From positions 1 through 64,000 of the forward strand of contig NZ_MDFN01000013.1 in assembly GCF_001730525.1 (NCBI RefSeq): DNA of 64,000 bases. Direction: 5' to 3'. Source of the stretch: Arcticibacter eurypsychrophilus (GTDB lineage: Bacteria > Bacteroidota > Bacteroidia > Sphingobacteriales > Sphingobacteriaceae). Positions 27,601-35,393 of the stretch are shown piece by piece. The first letter of the stretch is position 1. Each line of letters opens with the position of its first letter. A program made the position numbers and the translations under genes. The notes under the pieces were generated by a model. The model was not told the origin of the DNA. It saw nothing but the letters and a program-made list of their open reading frames with translations, and ran no database searches.

Positions 27601-29201
27601 CGTTCCCGGATCGGGTCAATTGGTGGATTGGTAACCTGGGCAAAGTATTGCTTAAAATAACTGGAAATATGCTGAGGGCGATCAGAAAGAACAGCCAATG
27701 GAACATCAGTACCCATAGACCCGATTGGTTCCTTGCCATCAAGTGCCATCGGTTTAATGATGATTTCAATATCTTCACGAGAGTACCCGAATACCTGCTG
27801 ATATTTTAATACCGAATCGTTAGAAAGATTAGTAAAGGCCACCCTTGGCTCAGGAAGATCCTCGATATTGATCTTATAGTTTTCAAGCCATTCGCCATAA
27901 GGCTGACTTGAAGCGATAGAATGCTTGATTTCGTCATCAGTGATGATCTTTCCTTCTTTGAGATTGACCAAAAACATTTTACCAGGTTGAAGACGACCTT
28001 TTTTAATAATGATCTTTTCTTCAATAGGTAAAGCACCGGCCTCAGAAGCTACTATAATACGTTTATCATTTGTGATTGCGTAACGAAGCGGACGGAGTCC
28101 ATTTCTATCCAACAAGGCACCTATTTGCGTACCATCTGTAAAAGTTAATGCAGCAGGACCATCCCAAGGTTCCATTAACGTAGCATGAAACTCATAAAAG
28201 GCCTTTTTGATCGGATCCATCTGTTCATTGCCATCCCATGCCTCAGGAACCAGCATCATCATCACGTGAGGTAATGAGCGACCGGTATGCGCTAAGAGCT
28301 CCACAACATTATCCAGACAAGCCGAATCAGACTGACCTTTATCAATAACAGGAAGAACTATCTCCATTTCTTCCTTCGAAAAATAAGAAGAAGCATAAGA
28401 CCTTAACCCGGAATAAAACCAGTTTAGATTACCTGTTAGTGTATTTATTTCTCCATTATGAGCTAAAATCCGAAAAGGCTGAGCTAACTTCCATGAAGGG
28501 AATGTATTGGTAGAAAACCGACTATGTACCATACCAAAGGCTGATGTAAGCCTGGTGTCCTGAAGATCCTGATAATAGGTTCTCAACTGGTAAGTAGTCA
28601 ACTGTCCTTTATATACAATGATGCGACTGGATAAAGAGGCAATATAAAAATCCTCATTGGTGATTGATGTAGTAATCAATCGGCGGAACACATATAATTT
28701 CCGTTCAAAATCCTCGTCACTTAAAGAAGTGGCTGGACGACTTATAAATAGCTGTTCCACTGAAGGCTCAACAGCCAAAGCAGTCTGCCCTACCACAGAT
28801 CGATCCACAGGAAGCAACCTGAAGCCAAGAATTGTTAATCCTAATCGTTCAGAAGCGCTAATAATAGTGGTACGGCATGATTCCTTTTCATTAAGATCTT
28901 TTGGAAAAAAGATCATTCCCACCCCGTAGTGTCCGGGTTCAGTTAAATGAATATCAAGTGAGATACATTCCTCCATGAGAAATTCATGTGGAATTTGTAA
29001 TAATATACCGGCACCATCTCCGGAATCAGGATCACATCCACAAGCTCCTCTATGCTCCATATTCTCAAGAATAGTAAGCGCATCTGATACATTCTTATGT
29101 GATTTTTGTCCGTTGATATGAGTAATAAAGCCTACCCCACAAGAATCGTGTTCAAATTCAGGGCGATATAAACCCATCTGGTCATTTTCAGTTTGTTTCA
29201 T
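24696..29201 (-). CDS. gltB: Glutamate synthase large subunit
   Basis: With the ATG at 29201 the protein has 1501 residues. A longer start at 29249 adds a non-conserved extension. An N-terminal glutaminase domain begins at the self-processed nucleophile Cys in FEHDSCGVGFI (about residue 22). The central and FMN domains carry AGYDGGTGASPLSSIKHAG, and the 3Fe-4S cysteines are in CIMMRKCHLNTCPVG. The C-terminal beta-helix (GQSFGAFCAKGLSFEL...) is complete. It makes glutamate from glutamine and 2-oxoglutarate with electrons from GltD, the next gene. Confidence 0.97.
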   Translation of the reverse strand: MKQTENDQMGLYRPEFEHDSCGVGFITHINGQKSHKNVSDALTILENMEHRGACGCDPDSGDGAGILLQIPHEFLMEECISLDIHLTEPGHYGVGMIFFPKDLNEKESCRTTIISASERLGLTILGFRLLPVDRSVVGQTALAVEPSVEQLFISRPATSLSDEDFERKLYVFRRLITTSITNEDFYIASLSSRIIVYKGQLTTYQLRTYYQDLQDTRLTSAFGMVHSRFSTNTFPSWKLAQPFRILAHNGEINTLTGNLNWFYSGLRSYASSYFSKEEMEIVLPVIDKGQSDSACLDNVVELLAHTGRSLPHVMMMLVPEAWDGNEQMDPIKKAFYEFHATLMEPWDGPAALTFTDGTQIGALLDRNGLRPLRYAITNDKRIIVASEAGALPIEEKIIIKKGRLQPGKMFLVNLKEGKIITDDEIKHSIASSQPYGEWLENYKINIEDLPEPRVAFTNLSNDSVLKYQQVFGYSREDIEIIIKPMALDGKEPIGSMGTDVPLAVLSDRPQHISSYFKQYFAQVTNPPIDPIRERMVMSLATFIGSNGNLLDEDKMHCHVVALKQPILTNYELEKLRSIDTGMFHAKTIQTYFKADGQPGALENGLQRLCRYAEDAVNDGFEVLILSDRAIDSEHAPIPSLLAVSAVHHHLIRLGFRGQVGLVIEAGDVWEVHHFACLLAFGASAINPYLALASIYALKDENKLETSLEYKYLAKNYIKAICDGLLKIFSKMGISTLQSYQGAQIFEILGINKQVVDRYFSGAVTRIGGLGLDEIARENLFKHNHGFVHAKPEEQLLPEGGIYQWKRRGEAHLFNPQTVHLLQQATKTNDYSIYKQYAKHINDQSKKMYTLRGLFEFAHHREPVPIEEVEPIELILKRFATGAMSFGSISHEAHSTMAIAMNRIGGKSNTGEGGEDDMRYTLLPNGDSMRSAIKQVASGRFGVTSYYLSNADELQIKMAQGAKPGEGGQLPGHKVDEWIAKVRHSTAGVGLISPPPHHDIYSIEDLAQLIFDLKNANRDARINVKLVSKAGVGTIAAGVAKAHADVILIAGYDGGTGASPLSSIKHAGLPWELGLAEAHQTLVRNKLRSRVVLQADGQLKTGRDIAIAALLGAEEWGVATSALVAGGCIMMRKCHLNTCPVGVATQDPELRKLFTGKPEHIVNLFHFIAQELREIMAELGFKTINDMVGRSQFLKVREDNTHWKTKTLDLSAILFPVTNPSHLTLYNSESQDHGMSDILDWKLLEHAKQALENKTPVFGSFELRNTNRTIGTLLSNEVSKIYHSAGLPDNTINYKFTGSAGQSFGAFCAKGLSFELEGEANDYVGKGLSGARLAIYPSSESTLIPEDNIIIGNVALYGATAGELFVRGQAGERFAVRNSGAVAVVEGVGDHGCEYMTGGRALILGKTGRNFAAGMSGGIAWVYDLDGTFAENCNPEMVDLDPLTGEDEEEILALLNTHLKLTQSRLALFLLSNWNDEARKFIKVFPKEYKRVLQHAQYQPVN

Positions 29202-29465
29202 TAGACAATACAAATTACGATTTAAGGTTTTGACCTTATAAGTTGACACTTTAACAATACTTACGTTAAATTAAAGTTAACTAAAGCAAACATAACTTTT
29301 ATTAACAAGTTTTTAAAATAAAATACTGTATTTTATAATATTAATAATTCATTCAATTTATCAAAACAATCTCGCAGAATCCTATGGTGATAGAATGAAA
29401 TAATAATCCAAGATAAGGTATTTATATTTTTTTTCAAAATCATTTTCTAGTTTTATATAAATTAT

Positions 29466-29473
29466 TACCTTTG
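29466..29473 (+). promoter_or_regulatory. -7 box of the SRP RNA promoter
   Basis: TACCTTTG fits the Bacteroidota TAnnTTTG box and ends seven bases before the first G of the RNA, the expected distance to the start point. Confidence 0.7.
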
Positions 29474-29479
29474 ACCCAA

Positions 29480-29576
29480 GGGTTAGTCTTCTACGACCAG
29501 CTCCTCTTGAACTCCCCCAGGGTGGGAACACAGCAAGGGTAAAGAGTTGAGCGGTGCGATAGAAGGGGCTAGCCCC
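29480..29576 (+). ncRNA. ffs: Signal recognition particle RNA (small SRP RNA)
   Basis: The RNA folds into one long hairpin. The 5' GGGTTAGTCTTCT pairs with the 3' AGAAGGGGCTAGCCC, and the apical part has CTCCCCCAGGGTGGGAACAC followed by AGCAAGGGTA. This is the conserved helix 8 loop that binds Ffh, in the form typical of Bacteroidota. The 3' arm runs into nine T residues (29577-29585) and so also serves as terminator. It acts in co-translational membrane targeting. Confidence 0.92.
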
Positions 29577-29708
29577 TTTTTTTTTCTTAAAAATCCACAT
29601 TATTCTTCCTAACCAATTATCAAAGCTTTAACTTAGCCGGGCTGCATGGGTTTTCTCTATTAAGATTATTGCTGACTCCTGTATCCTTAACTAAAATTAA
29701 ACATTAAC

Positions 29709-30377
29709 ATGAAATTTTTTATCGACACTGCAAACCTTGCACAAATTAAGGAAGCCCATGACATGGGAATACTTGATGGAGTGACTACGAATCCAAGCCT
29801 GATGGCAAAAGAAGGCATTACTGGTCAGGAGAACGTAATCAATCACTATAAAGCCATTTGCGAAATTACAGATGGTGATGTCAGCGCAGAAGTTATTGCG
29901 GTTACATTTGATGAGATCATTGCTGAAGGCGAAGCCTTAGCTAAGCTACATCCAAAAATTGTAGTTAAAGTCCCTATGATCAAAGAAGGCGTTAAAGCAA
30001 TCAAATACTTTACTTCTAAAGGGATCAGAACAAACTGTACTTTGATATTTTCAGCTGGACAAGCATTACTTGCCGCGAAAGCCGGAGCAACTTATGTTTC
30101 TCCATTTATCGGACGTTTGGATGATATCTCTACTGACGGAGTTGCCTTGATTAAAGATATTAAGACTATTTACGCCAATTACGGGTACAAAACTCAGATC
30201 CTTGCTGCTTCAGTTCGTCACCCGATGCATATTCTTCAATGTGCATTAGTAGGAGCCGATGTGATCACTGCTCCCCTATCTGCTATTGCTGCTTTATTAA
30301 AACATCCTTTAACAGATAGTGGTCTAGCTCAGTTCCTTGCTGATCATGATAAAGCTGCTGCTAAAGTACTTGCTTAA
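29709..30377 (+). CDS. Transaldolase / fructose-6-phosphate aldolase family
   Basis: This 222-residue class I aldolase of the small transaldolase group begins [13 protein letters not shown] and has [14 protein letters not shown]. The Schiff-base Lys lies in VKVPMIKEG (about residue 88), followed by [11 protein letters not shown] and [11 protein letters not shown]. Members are either TalC-type transaldolases or FsaA-type fructose-6-phosphate aldolases, and length alone does not separate them. In Bacteroidota it usually serves as the pentose-phosphate transaldolase. It is a single gene with its own terminator at 30387-30411. Confidence 0.9.
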   Translation: MKFFIDTANLAQIKEAHDMGILDGVTTNPSLMAKEGITGQENVINHYKAICEITDGDVSAEVIAVTFDEIIAEGEALAKLHPKIVVKVPMIKEGVKAIKYFTSKGIRTNCTLIFSAGQALLAAKAGATYVSPFIGRLDDISTDGVALIKDIKTIYANYGYKTQILAASVRHPMHILQCALVGADVITAPLSAIAALLKHPLTDSGLAQFLADHDKAAAKVLA

Positions 30378-30386
30378 TTTTCTTAC

Positions 30387-30411
30387 ACGTCCGTAATTTC
30401 ATTACGGACGT
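30387..30411 (+). terminator. Terminator of the transaldolase gene
   Basis: ACGTCCGTAAT and ATTACGGACGT form a perfect 11-bp stem with a 3-base loop, starting 10 bases after the stop codon and followed by TTATTTATC. Confidence 0.8.
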
Positions 30412-30438
30412 TATTTATCTATTTTAAAGATAAACGCA

Positions 30439-31422
30439 ATGATATCTTCATCCGCCATTCCTGTTGATGTTCTAATTATTGGTGCCGGTCCCATTGGTTT
30501 AACCTGTGGAATAGAAGCCCAAAACGAAGGCCTTTCCTATGTGATAATTGAAAAAGGCTGCCTTGTAAACTCCCTCTACAACTATCCGGTCAACATGACC
30601 TTCTTTTCTACATCCGAAAAACTGGAAATCGGAAACATTCCTTTTGTATCCGTGAACAACAAACCCACACGAGCTGAAGCACTTGAATATTACAGAAGGG
30701 CGACAATCCATTATAATCTGAATGTTCGTTTGTTTGAAGAAGTAATTGAAGTACAAAAAACGAAAGGAGATTTCTTTGTAAAGACAGCTAAAGCTTCTTA
30801 CCAGGCAAAGAACATCATTATTTCGACAGGCTTTTATGATGTTCCTGTGAAATTAAATATCCCCGGCGAAGAGCTTCCCAAGGTAAAGCATTATTATAAT
30901 GATCCCCATTATTACGCTTTTCAAAACGTAGTCGTAGTTGGCGCAAGTAATTCATCCGTTGACGCCGCATTGGAAACTTATCGCAAATCCGCACAGGTAA
31001 CCATGGTCATCAAAGGATCAGAAATCAATAACAGGGTGAAGTACTGGGTGCGGCCTGATATTATAAACCGCATTAATGAAGGAAGTATAAAAGTCTATTA
31101 TAACTCCACACTAAAGGAAATAACACCTGATCAAGTTATTATTAATACTCCCGAAGGTGAAGTAACCATACCAAACGATTTTGTATTGGCCATGACAGGC
31201 TACCTTCCCAACTTCAGTTTCTTAAAGAATATGGGAGTTGAATGTTCGATTAATGATGAACAACTGCCCACCCACAATGAAGAAACAATGGAAACCAATA
31301 TACCCCATGTTTACCTGGCAGGAGTAGTTTGCGGTGGAATGAATACACACAATTATTTTATTGAAAATTCACGCGAACACGCAGAAAAAATAGCCAAACA
31401 TATTCATCTTAATATCGCTTAA
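30439..31422 (+). CDS. YpdA-type thiol-disulfide oxidoreductase (putative bacillithiol disulfide reductase)
   Basis: This 327-residue FAD/NADPH flavoprotein has the N-terminal dinucleotide motif VLIIGAGPIGLTCGIEA. It shows the YpdA hallmark NYPVNMTFFSTSEKLEIGN, a second Rossmann motif VVVVGASNSSVDAALE and a C-terminal HVYLAGVVCGGMNTHNYFIEN. YpdA in Firmicutes reduces bacillithiol disulfide with NADPH; whether this organism makes bacillithiol cannot be read from the window. It lies between two independently terminated or promoted genes and seems monocistronic. Confidence 0.88.
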   Translation: MISSSAIPVDVLIIGAGPIGLTCGIEAQNEGLSYVIIEKGCLVNSLYNYPVNMTFFSTSEKLEIGNIPFVSVNNKPTRAEALEYYRRATIHYNLNVRLFEEVIEVQKTKGDFFVKTAKASYQAKNIIISTGFYDVPVKLNIPGEELPKVKHYYNDPHYYAFQNVVVVGASNSSVDAALETYRKSAQVTMVIKGSEINNRVKYWVRPDIINRINEGSIKVYYNSTLKEITPDQVIINTPEGEVTIPNDFVLAMTGYLPNFSFLKNMGVECSINDEQLPTHNEETMETNIPHVYLAGVVCGGMNTHNYFIENSREHAEKIAKHIHLNIA

Positions 31423-31479
31423 TTGACGTTTTAATGACCGCATATCGTTATTTTTTCTAAAAATGGATTAAACTCACAG

Positions 31480-31487
31480 TATCTTTG
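31480..31487 (+). promoter_or_regulatory. -7 box of mqnC, probably leaderless
   Basis: TATCTTTG fits TAnnTTTG and ends only five bases before the mqnC ATG at 31493. A start point about 5-7 bases downstream would put the mRNA 5' end at or next to the initiator ATG. Confidence 0.55.
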
Positions 31488-31492
31488 CAGGG

Positions 31493-32617
31493 ATGAATAA
31501 CCAGGATCTGCTTAAGAGGGCGTTAACCTTCGATTTCCTAACACAAGAGGAAGGAGTTTTCTTATATAAAAATGCTTCTACTGCCGAGTTAATGTACACG
31601 GCTAATGAACTCCGTAAAAAACAAGTACCACATGGTAAAGTTACCTGGCAAATCGATCGTAATGTAAACACCACTAACGTTTGTATTGCCAACTGTAAAT
31701 TTTGCAATTTCTTTAGGCGTCCTGGGCACCCTGATAGTTATATCACCGATATTGAAACCTACAAAGTCAAGATCGAAGAGACTTTCCGCTTGGGAGGCGA
31801 TCAGCTGCTTCTTCAGGGAGGACACCATCCCGATCTGGGTTTGGCATTCTATTCTAATTTATTCAGACAATTAAAAGAACTCTACCCTACTTTAAAGTTA
31901 CATTCCCTTGGTCCTCCCGAGATTGCGCATGTTGCCAAGCTGGAAGGACTAAGTCATACCGAAGTTTTAAAAGAACTCATGGCTGCGGGATTAGACTCAC
32001 TACCAGGTGCTGGAGCTGAGATCCTAAATGACCGTGTCCGCCGGCTTATTTCTAAAGGCAAATGTGGTGGTCAGGAATGGCTGGATGTCATGCGTGCAGC
32101 ACATCAATTAGGTTTAGGTACTTCGGCTACAATGATGTTCGGACATGTTGAAACCATTGAAGAACGATTTGAACACTTAGTTTGGATCAGAGAAGTTCAA
32201 GCTGAAAAGCCAGCAGAAGCTCCAGGATTTATAGCCTTTATTCCATGGCCCTTTCAGGATGATGGAACATTACTTAAACGTGTAAGAGGGATTAAAAATG
32301 AAGTGTCCGCAGATGAATACATACGGATGCTCGCTTTAAGCCGCATCATGCTTCCAAACATAAAAAACATTCAGGCATCCTGGTTAACAGTAGGTAAAAG
32401 TGTTGCACAAATTTGTCTTCATGGTGGCGCAAATGACTTTGGCTCCATCATGATAGAAGAGAACGTAGTAAGTGCAGCTGGTGCACCGCATCGCTTTACT
32501 TCAGAAGGAATCCAACAATCGATCAGAGAAGCAGGTTTTGAACCTCAGTTACGTAACCAAAAATACGGATTCAGGGACGTTCCCTCTCAAATACAACAAC
32601 AAACCATTACATATTAG
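31493..32617 (+). CDS. mqnC: Cyclic dehypoxanthinyl futalosine synthase (radical SAM)
   Basis: The 374-residue radical SAM enzyme acts in the futalosine route of menaquinone synthesis. The 4Fe-4S motif is CIANCKFC (CxxxCxxC, near residues 64-71). Other blocks are LQGGHHPDLGL, SLPGAGAEIL and ATMMFGHVET, all typical of MqnC as opposed to MqnE or CofH. The TATCTTTG box a few bases upstream supports the start. Other mqn genes are not in this window. Confidence 0.93.
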   Translation: MNNQDLLKRALTFDFLTQEEGVFLYKNASTAELMYTANELRKKQVPHGKVTWQIDRNVNTTNVCIANCKFCNFFRRPGHPDSYITDIETYKVKIEETFRLGGDQLLLQGGHHPDLGLAFYSNLFRQLKELYPTLKLHSLGPPEIAHVAKLEGLSHTEVLKELMAAGLDSLPGAGAEILNDRVRRLISKGKCGGQEWLDVMRAAHQLGLGTSATMMFGHVETIEERFEHLVWIREVQAEKPAEAPGFIAFIPWPFQDDGTLLKRVRGIKNEVSADEYIRMLALSRIMLPNIKNIQASWLTVGKSVAQICLHGGANDFGSIMIEENVVSAAGAPHRFTSEGIQQSIREAGFEPQLRNQKYGFRDVPSQIQQQTITY

Positions 32618-32808
32618 TTTATTTTTTTTTAGCTTCAGATCTAAAGTAACTATAACGAATTGAGCTAGCCTCAGATGTAAAACATTATAAAATCAGACTG
32701 TGCCTCTTTACAAAAAACACGGTCTCCTTTTCTTTATTAAATTGAAACAAACAAAATCGCAGCTTGATACGTCATTCATAAAGTCAATTGTACCACAGAC
32801 TTTAAGAA

Positions 32809-33096
32809 ATGAAGAAGATCCAGCTTTTCAGTGCACCTACTATAGCAACCTTACAAACTGAAATAAATGAATGGCTTGCTGATAATAAAGACGCACACCT
32901 AATTGAGTCGAATATTACCAGTCTCTCCAATGTTAATCTATCAGGCACTGATGATATAGCAAAAGCAAAATTTGCCTTTTATATTCTATACTCACCTGCC
33001 AATGAAAGCGAACAAGAGAGTATCCTAGCTGCAGAGAAACAACAAATACCTTCAGAACTGATTGATCCGCGTAATATAATAGCTGAAATTAATTAG
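32809..33096 (+). CDS. Small conserved-looking protein, function unknown
   Basis: 95 residues, soluble, with no signal peptide. The N-terminal pattern KIQLFSAP...EINEWLADNK followed by a later FAFYILYSP weakly recalls short Cse60-like proteins, but this is a memory-based resemblance only. The flanking regions (32618-32808 and 33097-33370) show no other gene. No operon partner is evident. Confidence 0.6.
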   Translation: MKKIQLFSAPTIATLQTEINEWLADNKDAHLIESNITSLSNVNLSGTDDIAKAKFAFYILYSPANESEQESILAAEKQQIPSELIDPRNIIAEIN

Positions 33097-33370
33097 TATA
33101 CTGATTTTTGCAAACCGAATACTTTGGCTTTCCAATTAATTGACCATCATTTTGGACAATAACATTTGCTGTTCCTATATTTCGAACTGACGGTATTCAA
33201 ACACATTATAATGCCAAATTATTTTCTTCTGCTTACCCATTTTCTATTTTATCCCCATAAAAGTTTGAATTTCTTTTACTTACCAATTGAGAACTAAACA
33301 AACCAAAAGACACAATACACACTTGATCAATAAAACTGCCCAAACTATTCCATTTTAAGTGAGTTGTTTT

Positions 33371-34102
33371 ATGATGAAAATAACACCTGTAATTCTGTCG
33401 CTCTTTATATTAATGGGTTGCAGCAAGAATGAACCACCTGTCCTGAATACGAATGACCAGCAACTATCTGCGACTATTGTATCAGCCACAACTCCGCCAA
33501 AGCAATACTATCTTGCATTGGGCGATTCCTATACCATAGGAGAATCGGTAAGTCAGCAACAAAGTTTCCCCTACCAGCTTGTTACGAAACTCAATTTAAA
33601 GAATAAAAACTTTGAAGTTCCGACAGTTATAGCTAAAACAGGCTGGACAACCAGTGATTTGCAGAAAGCCATTGTAGCAGCTAAATTGACCAGAAAGTAC
33701 AACTTTGTCAGCTTATTGATTGGGGTAAACAACCAATATCAAGGATTATCAAAAACGACCTACCGCACACAGTTTCGTGACCTGCTGAACACGGCAATTC
33801 AATTTGCTGATGGCAAGGTCACTCATGTGTCAGTGATATCCGTTCCAGACTGGGGTTTAACCCCTTATGGAAAAAAGAGTGGAAGAGATCAAGCTAAAGT
33901 TTCAGCCGATATTGATGCTTTCAATGCCATTAATAGAGAAGAAACACTTGCACGAGGAGCCAGTTATACGAACATTACTCCCGCTTCAAGAAAAGTTACA
34001 TCCGATCCTTCACTAGTTGCTTCAGATGGATTGCATTATTCGGCAAAAATGTATACGATATGGGTAGACGCTATCATAGCCACATTTAATAGAGATAACT
34101 AA
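33371..34102 (+). CDS. SGNH/GDSL hydrolase lipoprotein
   Basis: The ATG at 33371 gives 243 residues starting MMKITPVILSLFILMGC, a lipoprotein signal with Cys17; the in-frame GTG at 33359 is less suitable. The hydrolase domain has block I LALGDSYTIGE (nucleophile Ser), an oxyanion-type GVNNQY in place of GxND, and C-terminal DGLHYS with Asp and His. It is a probable envelope-bound esterase or lipase of unknown substrate. It is distinct from the TesA-like lipoprotein at 12425. It ends at a shared terminator with the convergent dehydrogenase gene. Confidence 0.85.
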   Translation: MMKITPVILSLFILMGCSKNEPPVLNTNDQQLSATIVSATTPPKQYYLALGDSYTIGESVSQQQSFPYQLVTKLNLKNKNFEVPTVIAKTGWTTSDLQKAIVAAKLTRKYNFVSLLIGVNNQYQGLSKTTYRTQFRDLLNTAIQFADGKVTHVSVISVPDWGLTPYGKKSGRDQAKVSADIDAFNAINREETLARGASYTNITPASRKVTSDPSLVASDGLHYSAKMYTIWVDAIIATFNRDN

Positions 34103-34112
34103 ACTAACATTT

Positions 34113-34171
34113 AAATAGCCAGCTGCTTTTTAATTACTCCTACAGAGTCAGTTAAGAACCGCTGGCTATTT
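34113..34171. terminator. Bidirectional terminator between convergent genes
   Basis: AAATAGCCAGC (34113-34123) pairs with GCTGGCTATTT (34161-34171). The loop is long (37 bases). The right arm touches the stop codon of the dehydrogenase gene. Confidence 0.65.
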
Positions 34172-35169
34172 TATATTTCATTATCGGCCCGACCTTCTTT
34201 AATAAAGGAAACAAGGTTTTTAACCCCGCAGCTCACCATACTTTTGACCGCATTTTCAGTATAGAAAGCCATGTGCTGAGTCATAATCACATTTGGAAAT
34301 TGCCTGATATAAGCCATATCCCTATTAATTATAATGTCCGTTCTTCTGTCGAAATGATAAATCCCATCTTCGTTTTCAAACACATCAAGAGCCAATGCCC
34401 CTATTTTCTCCTTTTCAATACCTTCAATTACATCAGGCATATTCATCATTTCACCCCGGGAACAATTAACCAGAATTACACCATTTTTCATTTTTGAAAG
34501 CGAATTACGGTTAATCATTTTGACAGTTTGTTCCATTAATGGAACATGTAAACTAATAATATCCGATTCTTCGTATAGCGTCTCCAAATCAGTATAGATT
34601 GCTTTTTCTTTTACTTTGTCTTGCGGATAAGGGTCATAAGCCAGTACACGACAACCAAATCCGGAAAGAAAGTCAATAACCCTTGCACCAATTCTTCCTG
34701 TTCCGATAATCCCCACAGTCATATCCTTCATTTCCTTCCCCTGAAGTCCTTTTAACGAATAATCGTTAACGTTGCCCCGAAACATAGCCTGTTTGTATTT
34801 TCTCAGCGACATCAGAATCAGCATCAGTGTATAATCGGCCACACCATCAGGTCCGTAATCGGCATTACTAACCCTAATGTTTAACTTTCTTGCTACTTCA
34901 ATGTCAATATTATTAAACCCAACAGAACGTGTCGCCAGATAATGGATATTCATCTCTTTCATCTGGCGAAGAATATCACCCGATATTTTACCAATTCCAA
35001 GAATACAAATGCCCTGACAACCTTGAGCTAATGGAAGGGTATCCATATTTAACATTTTATGACTGAAAGTATACACTACATTAAGGTCTTGAGCAAGGTC
35101 TTCAAACACCTTCCTTTCATCGTCCCTTAACTCATACACCATTATTTTTATAGCGGGTTCTTGCTGCAT
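34171..35169 (-). CDS. D-lactate dehydrogenase / 2-hydroxyacid dehydrogenase (VanH-like)
   Basis: The start at 35169 (MQQEPAIKIMVYELRDDERK) gives 332 residues; the ORF could extend to 35253 but the extra part is hydrophobic and unlike the family. Features are TRSVGFNNID, SPDSVADY-like GPDGVADYTLMLILM, the NAD site GIIGTGRIGARV, DVFENE and the catalytic His in MTQHMAFYTE. The sequence pattern resembles VanH and fermentative D-lactate dehydrogenases. It reduces pyruvate to D-lactate with NADH, or acts on another 2-oxo acid. No VanA/VanX partners are adjacent, so a resistance role is not implied. Confidence 0.85.
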   Translation of the reverse strand: MQQEPAIKIMVYELRDDERKVFEDLAQDLNVVYTFSHKMLNMDTLPLAQGCQGICILGIGKISGDILRQMKEMNIHYLATRSVGFNNIDIEVARKLNIRVSNADYGPDGVADYTLMLILMSLRKYKQAMFRGNVNDYSLKGLQGKEMKDMTVGIIGTGRIGARVIDFLSGFGCRVLAYDPYPQDKVKEKAIYTDLETLYEESDIISLHVPLMEQTVKMINRNSLSKMKNGVILVNCSRGEMMNMPDVIEGIEKEKIGALALDVFENEDGIYHFDRRTDIIINRDMAYIRQFPNVIMTQHMAFYTENAVKSMVSCGVKNLVSFIKEGRADNEI

Positions 35170-35393
35170 TTGCTGTTTTCTTGTCTGATTGCCGACAATA
35201 TAAGGACATTCCTTTATAAATTGGAAGAAGAGTAAAGAAATCATAAATCTCATAAACAGCTAATAAATAGGCCAACGGTAAATCACCAAGTTCTCTTATT
35301 TATATCTTTTCTTATCGGTTTGATTGTAATATTTGAACACAAATTATATTAGCCTTTACAAAAAGCAGCTAAACCATCCTATCAATAATCATT

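Noticed and set aside
29382-29600. 72-residue minus-strand frame
   Set aside because: It lies across the SRP RNA gene and its terminator, with no protein-like conservation; the RNA explains the sequence.
34171-35169. vanH of a vancomycin-resistance cluster
   Set aside because: No ligase (VanA) or dipeptidase (VanX) genes are adjacent; fermentative D-lactate dehydrogenase is more likely.
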